From: Talaromyces rugulosus | Taxonomy: Eukaryota; Ascomycota; Eurotiomycetes; Eurotiales; Trichocomaceae | Direction: 5' to 3' | Assembly: GCF_013368755.1 (NCBI RefSeq) | Contig: NC_049561.1 | Location: 496,001-560,000, forward strand | Length of the DNA stretch: 64,000 nucleotides | Shown: piece after piece, positions 9,137 through 20,900 of the stretch | Layout: each line of letters opens with the position of its first letter | Position numbering within the stretch: the stretch's first letter is position 1 | Program-made: the position numbers and the translations under genes | Notes under the pieces: model-generated | Told to the model about the DNA's origin: nothing | Seen by the model: only the letters and a program-made list of their open reading frames with translations | Database searches by the model: none

Positions 9137-12100
9137 TCAATTGATAGGCTCTCGGATCTGAGAAGATCCTGGGACGATAGACCAAGCTTTTGCTGTGAAA
9201 CGCAACTCGTTCCTCTCTCTCATAGCCTCAGGGTCAACGTAAACCTTCATTTGTGCTGAATCTTTGCCCACATTGAAGACCCGAAATATTATGTATATCG
9301 AATTCTGTTGTCCTGACCTACTAGGGCCATTAGAATTTGCTTGCATCTGACAATGACAGAGGTTAGCCTTGTGGAGAAATTGAAGACGGCCTTTTTACCA
9401 GTTCATATTGAGATCCGCTCATAAAGAAGGCATTTTCGCAGGGCCCAATCGTGGATTTCACTTCCAAAAAGTACCGCGGCCGTTTGCCGGACCACTCTGA
9501 GCCATTTAAATAACCTTTATCCACAAGGAAATTTGTGAGAATACTCTCACTGTCGTAATACGTGATATCTGCCGTTTCTATCCCGGACCAAGAATCGAGG
9601 GTCGTATAATCGTGGTGAATTGTCACATATTTACGAATATTACTTTCCCAATTACTGCGAGAGAAACCCGGTAAGGCAGGCGTCAAACGAGACAAGACCT
9701 CAAACACCTGCAATTTGCTTTAGCTTCTCTCTTAGTATTAATGAGACATTTGAGATTACTTACGTAAAGTTCCCCTGCTGCACCGATTTTCTTGTCTCGC
9801 TCAATCTTTTCTGATGAACGAAGGCCGAAATATTCGCCATTATTTTCAGGCAAGACGGTAGGCAGGCTGCGGGCGAGTGCTTCCATATCAAATATGCCTC
9901 TACTTGGGAACAAGGCTCTTCTTGCAGCGGTAACAACACTACTGAGAATTCTGAGGTACTCCAGGTCAACCTGGCCTGACTGAGCAACACTGAGCGGTGA
10001 TGGAATGTGAGAACTTGCGATCCCTCGCTGTGGAGTTATTGTTAGGGGGTTTAGGGCTCGTGAGGAACTAGACTCTGATCTTGCAGTCGTCGTATAGGTT
10101 TCACTTTCCTCATTTGAGACACCGACTAGGTCGTCATGCGAGCTTGGATGCCGTATGTCCTGAACCAAAGTATCTCTGTCCCAGTCAGAATCACCCTCGG
10201 ATTCTGTCGAATTATCGCCCTCTTCAGTTGGTCGTGAAAGGGGGGTTGGAGTTTCATTCTGCTCATCATTCACCGAGTTGTCAGGTGTTTCGACAGACAT
10301 AATTCCAGCTCGAGTCATAGCCATCGATATAAACTTGTTTTGGGCTTGTATAACTGTGCTTATTACATTTATAGCTTTGTCGTTAAATCTTTCGCAGATA
10401 CCAGTTTTTGGGTTTGTCATGATCCATTCTAAAAGGGCTTTGGGCATTCTGTCCAGAAAGCATTGGTACTGAATCTCCTCGTCGCGTAGAACATAAATTT
10501 TCAGTCCATCTTTGTGATCCTGGAGATGTAGCTCGCTACTACTCAAGTCAACTTTGATGACCTTTCCATCTTGGCTGAGGTGAAGTTGGGAACTTATGCC
10601 ATCGGTTTCATGGACTTCGATCTTTTGGAGTTCATCATAAAAAGGTTGTTCGCCACTCCGAACTCGAGGACTTCCAAAGTGCACTGCAATTCTAGGATAT
10701 AAAAGTCAGCTTGATTTAATTTGAGAATCATAGACATTGGCATGCTCACCGAAGTAGACCGTGTGCTTTAGGAGCTATGTCTCGATCATGCGCGACCAAT
10801 TTTTGGCTATCACCACTGCATAGGGCAGATAGTTCTTTCACACAACATGACAAATAGCGACTTTCCAAGTTAGTCCACCGGAGAAATGGTCCCAGTCGTA
10901 TTATATCGTTGACCTCAAAATCTAAAGTCTTAGATTCACCAGAAAACAAACCTGAGAGGTGTTCACGATCTGCGATAGCAAAGTCTGTTTCCGAAGAACA
11001 CAAACCAACGCCTTCGCCAGGATATCTGACGGGAAACACCGTTCTTTTCAAGATTCGGTCAGAGCTGGGATGTTTATCTTCCTTTTGAAGAAGAGCGTTG
11101 AGTCTCCAAATTGTGTCTTTAATGTCTTTGACGGAAGTCTCTTCTGCTCCTTGGTGTGCTAGTTTATCAACTACCATCTCTAGTGTCAAGGTAGGGACAC
11201 CCAGATATTCGACAAAAAAGTCAAACATTTCTTCATATTGCTCACTGATAGTTGTCATTCCCTTAATCCCAGTCGTCGTGGACCACAGGCACTCAGAAAC
11301 AGAATACCATCCACATGTAGTGCTCTCATCAGCAGAAACGTATATGAGTTTCTTAGTTTCGAATTCCTTCCTTAGAACCGTGAGTTTTAAGAACAAATGG
11401 AAGAATTATAGCAGGGAATGCTTGACGTACCGAAGTCTATCGCACTCAGAATTGTCCATGTTTGCCGCCATAGTATGAATCTCTCCGTAGATGTTGGAGA
11501 TGTGATCGAAATCAGGGGTTTCAATGTCTTGTATATTCCTCAACTCTTCTATTAGGTCGTCTACATTCGCATCCGGAATTTCGATAATTTTACAAAACAG
11601 ATATTTGACGTAAGAATTGTTCTGAACATTCTCATAGCGTGGTTGGAGAGAAAACTTGGTTCGCATATGAACAGGGGCGTCCCACAGGCATTTTTCAGGT
11701 TCAGCCCAGCAAGCTGCCTGAGAGCCGATTGCAGGAACGTATATTAATGATGAAAGAAAAGCATGTCTATACTCTAGGTTAGAAATTTCAAACTTATGAA
11801 TAAATATAGTTGTAAGGAACGTACTTTACTTGTCGACGGCAACTATCTCGATCCACAGACTCACGGTACCGAGCCTCAATTCGACTGTATAGCTCATAGA
11901 TTCTCGTCTCTCTGTTAACGTCCGTTGCATCAATGTCTGAAAGGTAAACATATAAAAGTATTCGAAGATAGAATTCGACGTCTGATTTGGGGTATCCAAA
12001 ACCAAACCTCGTTGCTAGCACCCGTAATTTAGACAGGTTTGCCTCATTGTTCAAAGAATCTTCTATACGAAGCCATGGGAAGAAGTCGGTATCATCTAAG

Positions 12101-14673
12101 AATTTTTTCGCGTGTTTGTGCTCATCTATTGGCAGATATGTCTCGCTAAGTGGATACCTGGTACCATCCTCACAAAGAACTTCAAGCTGCAACAAATCTG
12201 TTGCTGGTCCCGGAGTTTTGTGAAGCTCCTCGCTGTCACTTTCTTTCCAGTTTTCGAGAAGAAACCCTATGAACTTTTCGGGACGATGTTTGGCCACATA
12301 GAGGCATTCGCCACTTAGATGATAATCCGGGGTGGAAAGCCCATTATTAGTGAAAAGTGGTATGAAATTGCGGACATGCAAGAAATCTCTTAGCCATGTT
12401 CTCCAACTCCGATGTTCACCTTCTGGCTGGCTAGGAGGATTTTCCATATATTCATCATGTATGAATGATACGTCGAATCCTGGATCTACTCGTTGAGATA
12501 TGGTATCGCAACCAACAGCCTGGAAAAGATCCCAAGCACCATATGGCTTATCATCAGAAAAATAGACCATATCATTTCGGGGCCTTTTACACCGGCATTT
12601 CTGATCTAGTATGTGCAACCGGGGGTAGGATATAGACTCGGTATTTTCATACGCCATGTCAAGGTGCATAGTCAGGTAGAGAAAATTCAAGTGGTTTCGA
12701 GACGTCGCTAAGTCTTGAACAGTAATCGAAGTGTAGCGATATTTGTCCAATATCAAGTTTCGGATGTCGGAGATTTTTGAATTTTCAACGCCAAGAGAAT
12801 CAAAAAGCTGCTTTCTTTGAGGATTCTTTTCTGCTTGGGGATCTACCAAGTTCAAGCCTAAATCAGTTGGTATTGGGTACCCCTTAGCGTGGGAGTAATA
12901 AATCGAAATATTTCGGGATCGTGTCCATATACCCTCAACTAACGGGACTATACCAAGAGTCTGAACAGTGAATGGATAATCTTTCCCAGCAGAAATCAAA
13001 AACTTTGCCAAGCGAGAGTGCCAACCTTCATCTGTTGACGAGGCTTTGACATAAGAGTCACTATCCATGTCAAGATCTAAGCGAACTTTCTCAAGAAACG
13101 CTTTCACTTGCATACTTGTAAGCCCGTAACTTTTCAATCTTTTTAAATCTGTGATCGAATACTCAGCCGCCAAATAGCGCTCTGGAGTGGAGTCAGGAAA
13201 TAAGGGATTGCCTTCCTCATCAAGCATGTCGTGTCTGAGGCGTCGTATAGCCTGGATCCGGTGCAAGCTATTGTGACTTCGGGTCCACAGCACTGGCGTT
13301 TCTTGCAAACTGAGATTGATTTTTTCAAGTAACTTTCCCCAAAAGTCATCCCAGGGATAGTCGGATTCTTGGGGAAGATATCGCATCCATTGGTAGCGAA
13401 GGGTTGAGTGTTTACAGAATTGCAAAGTAGCTTTGATAAAAGTTTCGGCAATACCATCGAGAAGACGAATATTGCGAGCTGAAGACTTCAAAATGTCTTG
13501 CCTACTAGCGTCTGTATCAAAATCTGTGTGTATCAAAAACTAACAGAAAAGTATGTTAGCACTGTATAGCAAGCAGAGTTTGTTAACTCAACTGAAAATC
13601 CCAATATTCTTATTGGTAAAAATGCGAATACGTGCTGCGGTTGTATAATTGGAATAGACCTGTCATCCAAGGGATATGCTAGGACGATTTCGGCGGTTTT
13701 GTATGCTCCTCGAGAGATATCGTCGTCTGTATATTTCCGATTGTCACTCATAGGAAGGCCATGCGCAATACCCTTTGTGAGATGATAGTGTTTTGAGTGC
13801 ACCTCGGTTTCCCCGTTCTTCAGTATCTCACTCTTTAGGTCAACCAAAGTCCCTGACTGGTGGTTTATGGAATAGATAGCACAACTATGCTGTTCATCAT
13901 TCTCATCATACATGGTGACGTATATTTTTTTGAGGTTTTTCATGAAAAGAAGAAAGGTTGACTCAATTTCTTGAAACTGTCGAAGTGTTGTTTCCATGTC
14001 GTCGTCTAAAATGGAGCCATGGAGGAAAAGAGTGATGCGAGTCATATGGCTAGGCACGACGTCCTCGACATCTTCCCAGATTGGGGATATCATTCCCATT
14101 CCGGAGTCACCTTTTCTATGTTGGAAACAAAAAGAAAGGTCCCCAGATTGGATAACTGCCTTCCATGCCACCATGAAAACGGATTTGAACCCGATACCTT
14201 TCTCTCCGATATAACCTTGTGCGCCGGTTTTTGAACTTTTTCCAACATTGCAAATAGCAACTAGGTTCTGGTATGCGAAGCCATCTTCGTTGGATTCTAC
14301 TACAATTCGACGATTGTAGACATGAAAAGACACATAGGGATCCGTAGACGAAGTTTTAGCTCTGGTATATGAATTATCGTCTGCATTTTGCAATAGCTCG
14401 AAAACAAATCTCGCACTGCTTTTGTAAAGATTTTTGGCAAGGCTGCAATTTATAGCATCATTTTGTTAGGCAAGAGCACGATCCATGATAATGGAGGAAT
14501 CAAACATACGTTATGACTGAGGATCCAATCAATTCATCCTTTATCAACATTGCCTCCTCCACCTGGCGGCGTGCCTCGGGTGTCATTTGTTTATAAACAT
14601 CTTCTCCAAGAAAGCCGTGAGATTTAGCGATATTCTCGACTATTTGACGAGCGGAAGACTGTGGGAGCGACAT
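9137..14673 (-). CDS. NO VEIN/sacsin-like giant protein: GHKL ATPase plus DUF3883
   Basis: Eight exons: 14673-14510, 14442-13593, 13539-11830, 11771-11431, 11370-10750, 10691-9764, 9707-9399 and 9346-9137. They sum to 5133 bases, giving 1710 residues. N-terminal Hsp90/MORC-like ATP-binding (GHKL) domain: N-box FELLQNADDN near residues 69-78 (Glu70, Asn74), G1-like SNEDGF, and lid/G2 GYIGEKGIGFKSVF. The FAFLPIR motif characteristic of sacsin-type ATPases sits near the second intron. The C-terminus is a DUF3883 (NOV C-terminal) domain with ADITYYD (Asp1585), FLEVKST (Glu1620, Lys1622) and SGSQYEL, a pattern resembling PD-(D/E)XK nucleases. The roughly 1200-residue middle matches no domain I know. 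In plants NOV acts in development; bacterial relatives pair such ATPases with restriction-like domains. Molecular function in fungi is unknown. Catalytic motifs look intact. Confidence 0.88.
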
Positions 14674-15188
14674 CCTTTTCACAAGAGCAAAAATTGGTAG
14701 TTTTAGTATGATTGGGGTAAATTGAAAGAAATGTGTTTGCGGGCTAGAAGAATTTCAACACTTTTCCCCCATAAAACTAGCAGTCGTACTTGAACGAAGG
14801 TACAGCATACATTGTGCTTATGAATGTAAAGATCTAATAGCTGGCAGGCCTGCGCTAGGGTTTGCAGGGATCATGATGTAGCGACTGCTACATAAGGATG
14901 CCTAGCTGCTTCCCAGCCGAACCAACATTCAAAGAATACATTGGCTGGTTTTTACGATCGTCTCCTACACAGCCTCATTTTTATCTAGCCTCGTAGTAGT
15001 AATATTAATAACCGATTAGGTTCAGTAGGCGCCGTGTAATGTACATTGTTCTGGGCCAGCCAATAGGAGCGTTGTATTTAGGTGATTGATGCAGCCGATC
15101 CCGCATATCACATCTCCCTTTCACTTGAGTTTGTTTGTGCATGGCAAGAGCTCTCCCTGTCTTTTCGAAATACACTCTTAATAATACT
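14674..15188. other. Promoter region of the NO VEIN-like gene
   Basis: Lies between the start of the NO VEIN-like gene and the 3' end of the oxidoreductase gene, both on the minus strand. No coding ORF of substance; the weak ORF at 15005-15307 mostly overlaps the oxidoreductase antisense frame. Confidence 0.5.
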
Positions 15189-16353
15189 TTAATCACGTCT
15201 TCGCTCCCCAGGATACACCGTGTTTCCCTGGCGGCGGATCTCGTCCATAATCTCCATGATACGAATTGACCCAGCCCATGGGACAATTTCACTCTCCTTA
15301 CGTCCATTAAGAACGTCTAGGGCCGTATTCTCAGCCTCCCAGACAAAGCCCCGTCCAACATTTGGGAACTCATACCTTTTCCCTTGAAACGATTCTTTAG
15401 GAAAATAAGCCCTTTCGGGGATACCAGTCTGCTTAGAATATACTGTGAATGCCAGTGGGATTGAAGGTGCCGTGCCCTCAATTTCGATAAAGCCATCGGT
15501 GCCATGGACCACAGCAAAGACCTCACCAGGAGGCCCGAAGGTCTTAGTAGTACACGTCGTAATACCTTGTCGGCCTGTTGATGGGTAGTGAAGAATTGCA
15601 CTTGTGGTAATTTCAATCCCCGCTTCATGGGTTTGGGTAGCCAGAATATGTGGAAACTCGCTCCGACCGGGTGCGTCGCCTTCGAGGGCTAGTATCGTAT
15701 ATGTGAGTGCATAAACCCCAATATCAAGCAACGACCCTGCGCCAAGAGTGAGATCTCGATATCGCGATGTAGGAGGCAGGGAGTCAATATCAACACCGGA
15801 TGCAAAGTCGGAGAATATCCGAGTAACATCCCCAATTGCCTTCTCCTGATGCAGCAATCGTCCCAAATCCCGGAAAAGCGGTCGGTGACGCAGCCACATG
15901 GCTTCGGCAACATATACATTCTTTGCTCGAGCGGCCTCAAATATTTCTTTTGCTTGTTTCGCGTTGATTGTGAGAGACTTTTCGCACAGCACATTTTTGC
16001 CAGCAGCAATAGCTTGCATACAATCACGATAGTGATAACCATGAGGTGTGCCAATATAGACGATATCGACATCTGCATCACCGTAAACCTCTTCGTAAGA
16101 ACTGTAAATACGAGGGTTCTGCTTTGGGCAGAATGTATTCTTGAAATCCTGGCCTTTTTCAAGTTTCGAAGAGCCGATGGCTTGGATGACATGCTCGACC
16201 TTGGCATCTTGTCGTTCAAGAACTATATCTTCCACAAACCAAGAAGATATCATTCCGGTAGCTGTCACATGTTAATAATTGGTGAGCTTTCTGGGGATAC
16301 GTAGACGAAGACATACCGACGATGCCCCAGCGTACGGTGGGTAAGGCGGCCAT
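15189..16353 (-). CDS. Gfo/Idh/MocA-family NAD(P)-dependent oxidoreductase (dihydrodiol dehydrogenase-like)
   Basis: Two exons, 16353-16317 and 16261-15189, give 369 residues. The 55-base intron (GTATGT..ACAG) splits the Rossmann loop; joining gives MAALPTVRWGIVATGMIS, the typical N-terminal dinucleotide-binding start. The fold motif IVYIGTPHGYHY follows, then VLCEKS at residues 103-108, where most family members have EKP (the Lys is kept). A C-terminal GFO_IDH_MocA_C-like region contains GAGSLLDIGVYALTY. The family oxidises sugars or trans-dihydrodiols with NADP; closest in style are trans-1,2-dihydrobenzene-1,2-diol / D-xylose dehydrogenases. Substrate is not determinable. No targeting signal, so probably cytosolic. 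It sits alone between two giant genes. Confidence 0.9.
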
Positions 16354-17050
16354 TTTACTAACGAAGAGACTTCTGTTATTAATCGAGAGAGCTAATTTTA
16401 TTGCGGATTTATGACGAGGCTAGTTCATTATATAGAAAGGCTCCTCCCCGCGGTGGCTGAAATGCTTTCTTTCGGATACTTTTCCCTATCGCATTACGGA
16501 ATATCAAATCCGATATTTTGTCTGCAGTATCCAATAACGTGAAAGAGACTGCATTCATCTGACCCCTCAGCATATTTCAATAACCGAAAACACATGCATT
16601 CTTAAATCGCTTCGATTACGCTCATAGTCCTTCATATATAGCTACGCGCGCGAAACTCTATGCATATTCTCCTATATTAGTATGTCTACTGGGCGATGTG
16701 GGCGACGGGCAATATTTCCTAATTTGGCGTGTCGTTTTCGTCTTTTTCAACGGCAATGTACAAAAATTAGTACATGCGCCGAATGCCAGTGATCCCAATC
16801 GCAGCAATAATAAATATCAAAATAATACATGCTGTGCGAAGATTCCATGAATCTCAAGAGTTAACCGCAGTTGAATGGTGGGAAGATGTCAACTGCGATA
16901 TGTATAGCGACGAAACCTGGACGAAACGAATAACTTGACTCACTCTTGCATGTTTTATGTCTGTTTTATAATAGAACGAGGACCCCGTACTAAGTCTAGC
17001 TTCATGTTTTGTGAGAACAAGGCAAAGGAATTGCATCAATATTTGAGTAC
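16354..17050. other. Intergenic region
   Basis: Promoter side of the oxidoreductase (-) and the sequence preceding the alpha/beta-hydrolase relic. I searched here for the missing hydrolase N-terminus (an LVPGAWH-like block) and did not see it. AT-rich patches; no other gene. Confidence 0.45.
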
Positions 17051-17755
17051 ATGTATAAGTCCCATGTTCTGCCCCACCTCTGCAAGGTTTTGGACCGCTT
17101 GTTGCTTTCAGACTGCTCGTTGCTTAACCATGATCGCCAATCTCACGCTGTGAGGTACCCAGCTGTAGGACATGAAACTGTCGGTACTACACACCAAGAA
17201 GAAATCAAAACAATCCAGGATACGTTGGTCCGCTTTGTCGACGACGAGCAGAAAGATGTCATCTTAGTCATGCATTCTTATGGCTGATGGCCAGGAAGCA
17301 GAGCAGTGAAAGGATTCGGTAAGGAAACTAGAGTTCAGGGTGGGAAAATGCACGGCATCGTTGAGCTCGTTTTTTTGGCTGCATTTTTGCTTCCTGATAA
17401 CACCCCTATGGCCAAATACTCATATTTACCGCCGTGGCTAACAAAATAGGTAATTATCTTATGAGAAGATCCAAACTCGTGCAATAGAGTAGAGAAAGAC
17501 GCAATTTTGACTGTAATAGAACGGGGTAACGATTTCACCGCTGAGACCATCCCCAGCGCTCCCTGGCATTTCTCGATTCCGAAAACTTATATCATCACCA
17601 CCGCCGATAAAACTGCTACCATTAAGTTTCAACTGACCATATTGCAAGGAGTGATGGACGAGACTCGGTCGATAAAGACTATCAAAGCAGGTCATGGGCC
17701 GTTCTTAAGCCAACCGTTGAATTTGGCCAAGGTCTTGCTGCAGCCGACGTTTTAG
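17051..17755 (+). pseudogene. Decayed alpha/beta-hydrolase gene
   Basis: One frame carries recognisable hydrolase pieces interrupted by stops. 17051-17284 encodes a cap-proximal part ending in VILVMHSYG, the nucleophile elbow; the serine is present. An in-frame TGA is at 17285-17287. Then WPGSRAVKGFGKE and IVELVFLAAFLLPDNTP read on to a TAG at 17447-17449 and a TGA at 17462-17464. From about 17507 the same frame resumes with TIPSAPWHFSIPKTYIITTADK and IKTIKAGHGPFLSQP, which holds the C-terminal catalytic His. The N-terminal oxyanion-hole block is absent, and part of the lid appears lost. Family members are esterase-like AB_hydrolase_6 proteins of secondary or xenobiotic metabolism. The truncation and several stops indicate a relic rather than introns; the first stop has no splice sites around it. 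Confidence 0.75.
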
Positions 17756-17948
17756 TCACGGAAACCTCTGTATATTTGACGTATACTTTGGCGTCAAATA
17801 AGGTCTCGCTATACACGTAAGCTCTGTCATGGACCTAACATATGAACAAATTTAATATTTGCGTTCATAATAGTTAAGAGATGAACAGCAATTTTTATAT
17901 TGATGTGACATAAGAAATACTATTTACTTGTCTAGCCCCATTGAAATA

Positions 17949-20900
17949 CTATAACCGGGTTGACTTAGAACGTAAAACCAACGACTGGTCAGTTTCGGGA
18001 GAAATTTCTAGAGACGAAATGAAATCCGAGGCCTCTAGAAACATACCGTTGCATAGCTGCCCCATATGCGTTCTGTCGATCCCCTCGCCGTTTCTCCGAA
18101 TCTTAGACATGAGCACTTTGAGGAATTTGACTGGGCTATTATGGAAGGTTGATGTTTGCTTATCGCTGAAAATAAAACCATCGGAACCAACCCTCACGTC
18201 TTCGCGTGGCTCGGAAGCGATACCAAGAAGTTCACAAGCACGGACATATTCCTCAAAACATCCAAAATACAATTGACCCGCAAACAAATTGAGTTGAATG
18301 GTAAGTGTCAGAGGGATATCCAAACCGTTGCATCCTACCTTGGAAATATTGTAGAGTTCCAATTTGTCTAGTGCCGGTTTTCCCAAATTGGAGCGTGGCC
18401 CGTAGAGATGCATCGTAACATACTTTGAATCCTCGATGAGTCCATATAGCTCCTGGGCCTCAAAAGGACTTATAATTACCATTTGGCTAGTGACATTAAC
18501 TGTGTCGTTTTGGGTGCATCGGTCTCGGCCCGTTAGAATCCATTGAACTGATCTTTGGTAGGCATCTGAGACAAATGACCATGTATCTTGAGGCCTAACA
18601 GTTCTGCAGAAATCGGTTGTCACAAGCAAGTCAAAGGGAAACTCGGCAACGTCTAAATGATGTGCTGCGCTGGTTTCTCTTAGAGATTGAAAAGCAGGTC
18701 GGAAAGCAGAGGAATCCCTCAACAGTTTCCCCGTAGAAATGAATGCCTTTAAGTCGGGGTGGATACAGTGTTTTTCTGGCGTTTCCTTGGGTGGTCTTTG
18801 CACCTGTCTCTCATGTTGAATTTCTGGTGATAGTTCGCGCTCTTGTTCTTCATTCATCTTTGCCGTACGATGAGAAATATTGTCAAATTCATTGCACCGC
18901 GCCAAAATTTCAGAATAGGCATCACCCCGTACTTCAAAGGATAAATATGGAGAGCTCTTCTTCCAGCCAGGTCGGTATCTCTGCTCCAGAGACTGAGCCT
19001 CGTCTTCGAGGAACTTTCGAGCTTGCTCGGAGGATACTGCAGCATCGTCGTTCTCTGTGCACAAATTATCCCATAGTCTCTTTTGGCGCACAAATCGCTC
19101 GCCCTGTGTGGCCCACAACGGCATACTCTTTTTGGCGTCGTCCCATGTTCCGTGTATCGCCCAAGTGAGTACGTCGGAGAGGGTTATCTTCTGCAGACTA
19201 GTTTCATTTGTTCGTTCTCGAATCTGGTGTTGGATATCTTCAGGAACGCAAAACACGACCGATTGGCCGTTTCCAAGCTTTCTCATTCTCATACATGCTA
19301 TTGGAAGAATAAATAATTAGCCACCGAACTTTCCAATGCTAATTTATCTCACCTTGCACCAAGCGGTCTTTCGTGATTCCTGCACCTAAGGTCACGGCTG
19401 CACGATAAAAATCCGGTAGTCTTAAGTCTGTACCTCGAGTATGTGCTTCATCTAGAAATATGTAGCAGACATCTAGATGTTTGCCCAAGGGTGAGGTCTG
19501 GAGAAGCTCGACTTGTCCCTTCCGGTCAACAACATAAAGGTTATCGTCATCGTCGAAAAAGACTACCCCCTGCGGTGGTACGGTCTGGCTAGAAGACCGA
19601 TTTAACCATTCCCTTGCAACATCCACGTTGCTAAGTTCTAGTACTTGCGCACCAACATCGAGAATCACTTGCACGGGAGGAGAGAGTTTCATTACCAAGG
19701 TAAGGAAGGTTTCGGCATTTGAAGTCTCATTCCCGCCTGCGAGCTGAACTTCGACAACGTCATTCTCCGGTTGCAATAGGTAGTTCAAAACCAGTGCATT
19801 GGTATGTGTTTGCTCCTCCAAGTCCAATTGCTTTACATCAATAGGTAAATGCTGCCGTGAGTCGTTGGTTCCGCTGAATCCGGTGGTTGGCTGACCTGTG
19901 AGCTGCCCAATATCCCACCCAGAGGCTGATAACTTATGTGGGAACTCTCTCATTTCTTTTGAAAACACTAGATGGGATAGAAAGTAATCGATTACGCTCT
20001 TCGCGAAGCGGAAGGGAGGGAACAACTTTTCAACACACAAGTATCGGTCTTGGAGGTTGACTCCGACTAACTGTCGAAAAGCTTCCGGCAATCGATCTGC
20101 GTCTTTGACCCAAATCTGGTATTCGGCATCTGATTGATCTCCTTTCAAAAGATGTTGGAAAGTCTCAAACAAATCATCATCGTCTAGGCCGGAATAATAG
20201 TAACTCAGGGACGTGAATACCATAACAACATCTGGATGGCTGAATTCTGAACGGGCTGTAGGATTATCTTTGGCACGATAAGGAACAGCAAGTTTTGTGG
20301 GAGGAATCCTAGATTTGTTTGGACCGTAGTTCACTCGCCATCGTTTTGAGCCAAGGGTAAAAGATAAGACTCCACCAGCAAGAATACCACGTAGAAGAAG
20401 CAGGATATCTCGTGTCGATTCCCCCCAAAAGCCAAGGGATTCGTTTTCGACTGCTTCGATTTCTTGGTCGTCAAGTTCCCATTTCGTAATATACGTGTAG
20501 ATTGAGTCTCTGACAGTTTTCCCTTGCCTCGCAATAGGCAAGCCCACTACACCTTGCTGACAGATTGTTCTCGCAATGCGAAATACCAGTTCCTGCTGCG
20601 CATCGGTATGTGCGATACGGGTCCTAGGAAAACCTCCATCGGGACAACTTCCAATCTCTACTAGGGGGAAGACTCGTTTCACTTCGGGTGACTCTTTTCG
20701 GACCATATCAAGGATTTTATGAACTACCGTCCACCTCTCTGGGCTGAGCTGTATAGGCTTTTGATCACCCATTGTATATATCAACTCAAATTTCACGCTG
20801 AAATTTTCGTCGCTTTCGTCCACAATATCTCGTGCATATTGATCAAATAATCTCTGTGTCTTTAGCAGCGATTTCGCAACATCAGTCTTTCCAGTAATGA

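Noticed and set aside
9125..9147. Palindrome around TATCAATTGATA as a possible operator
   Set aside because: Single copy, AT-rich, overlaps the stop of a gene in a eukaryote; no support for function.
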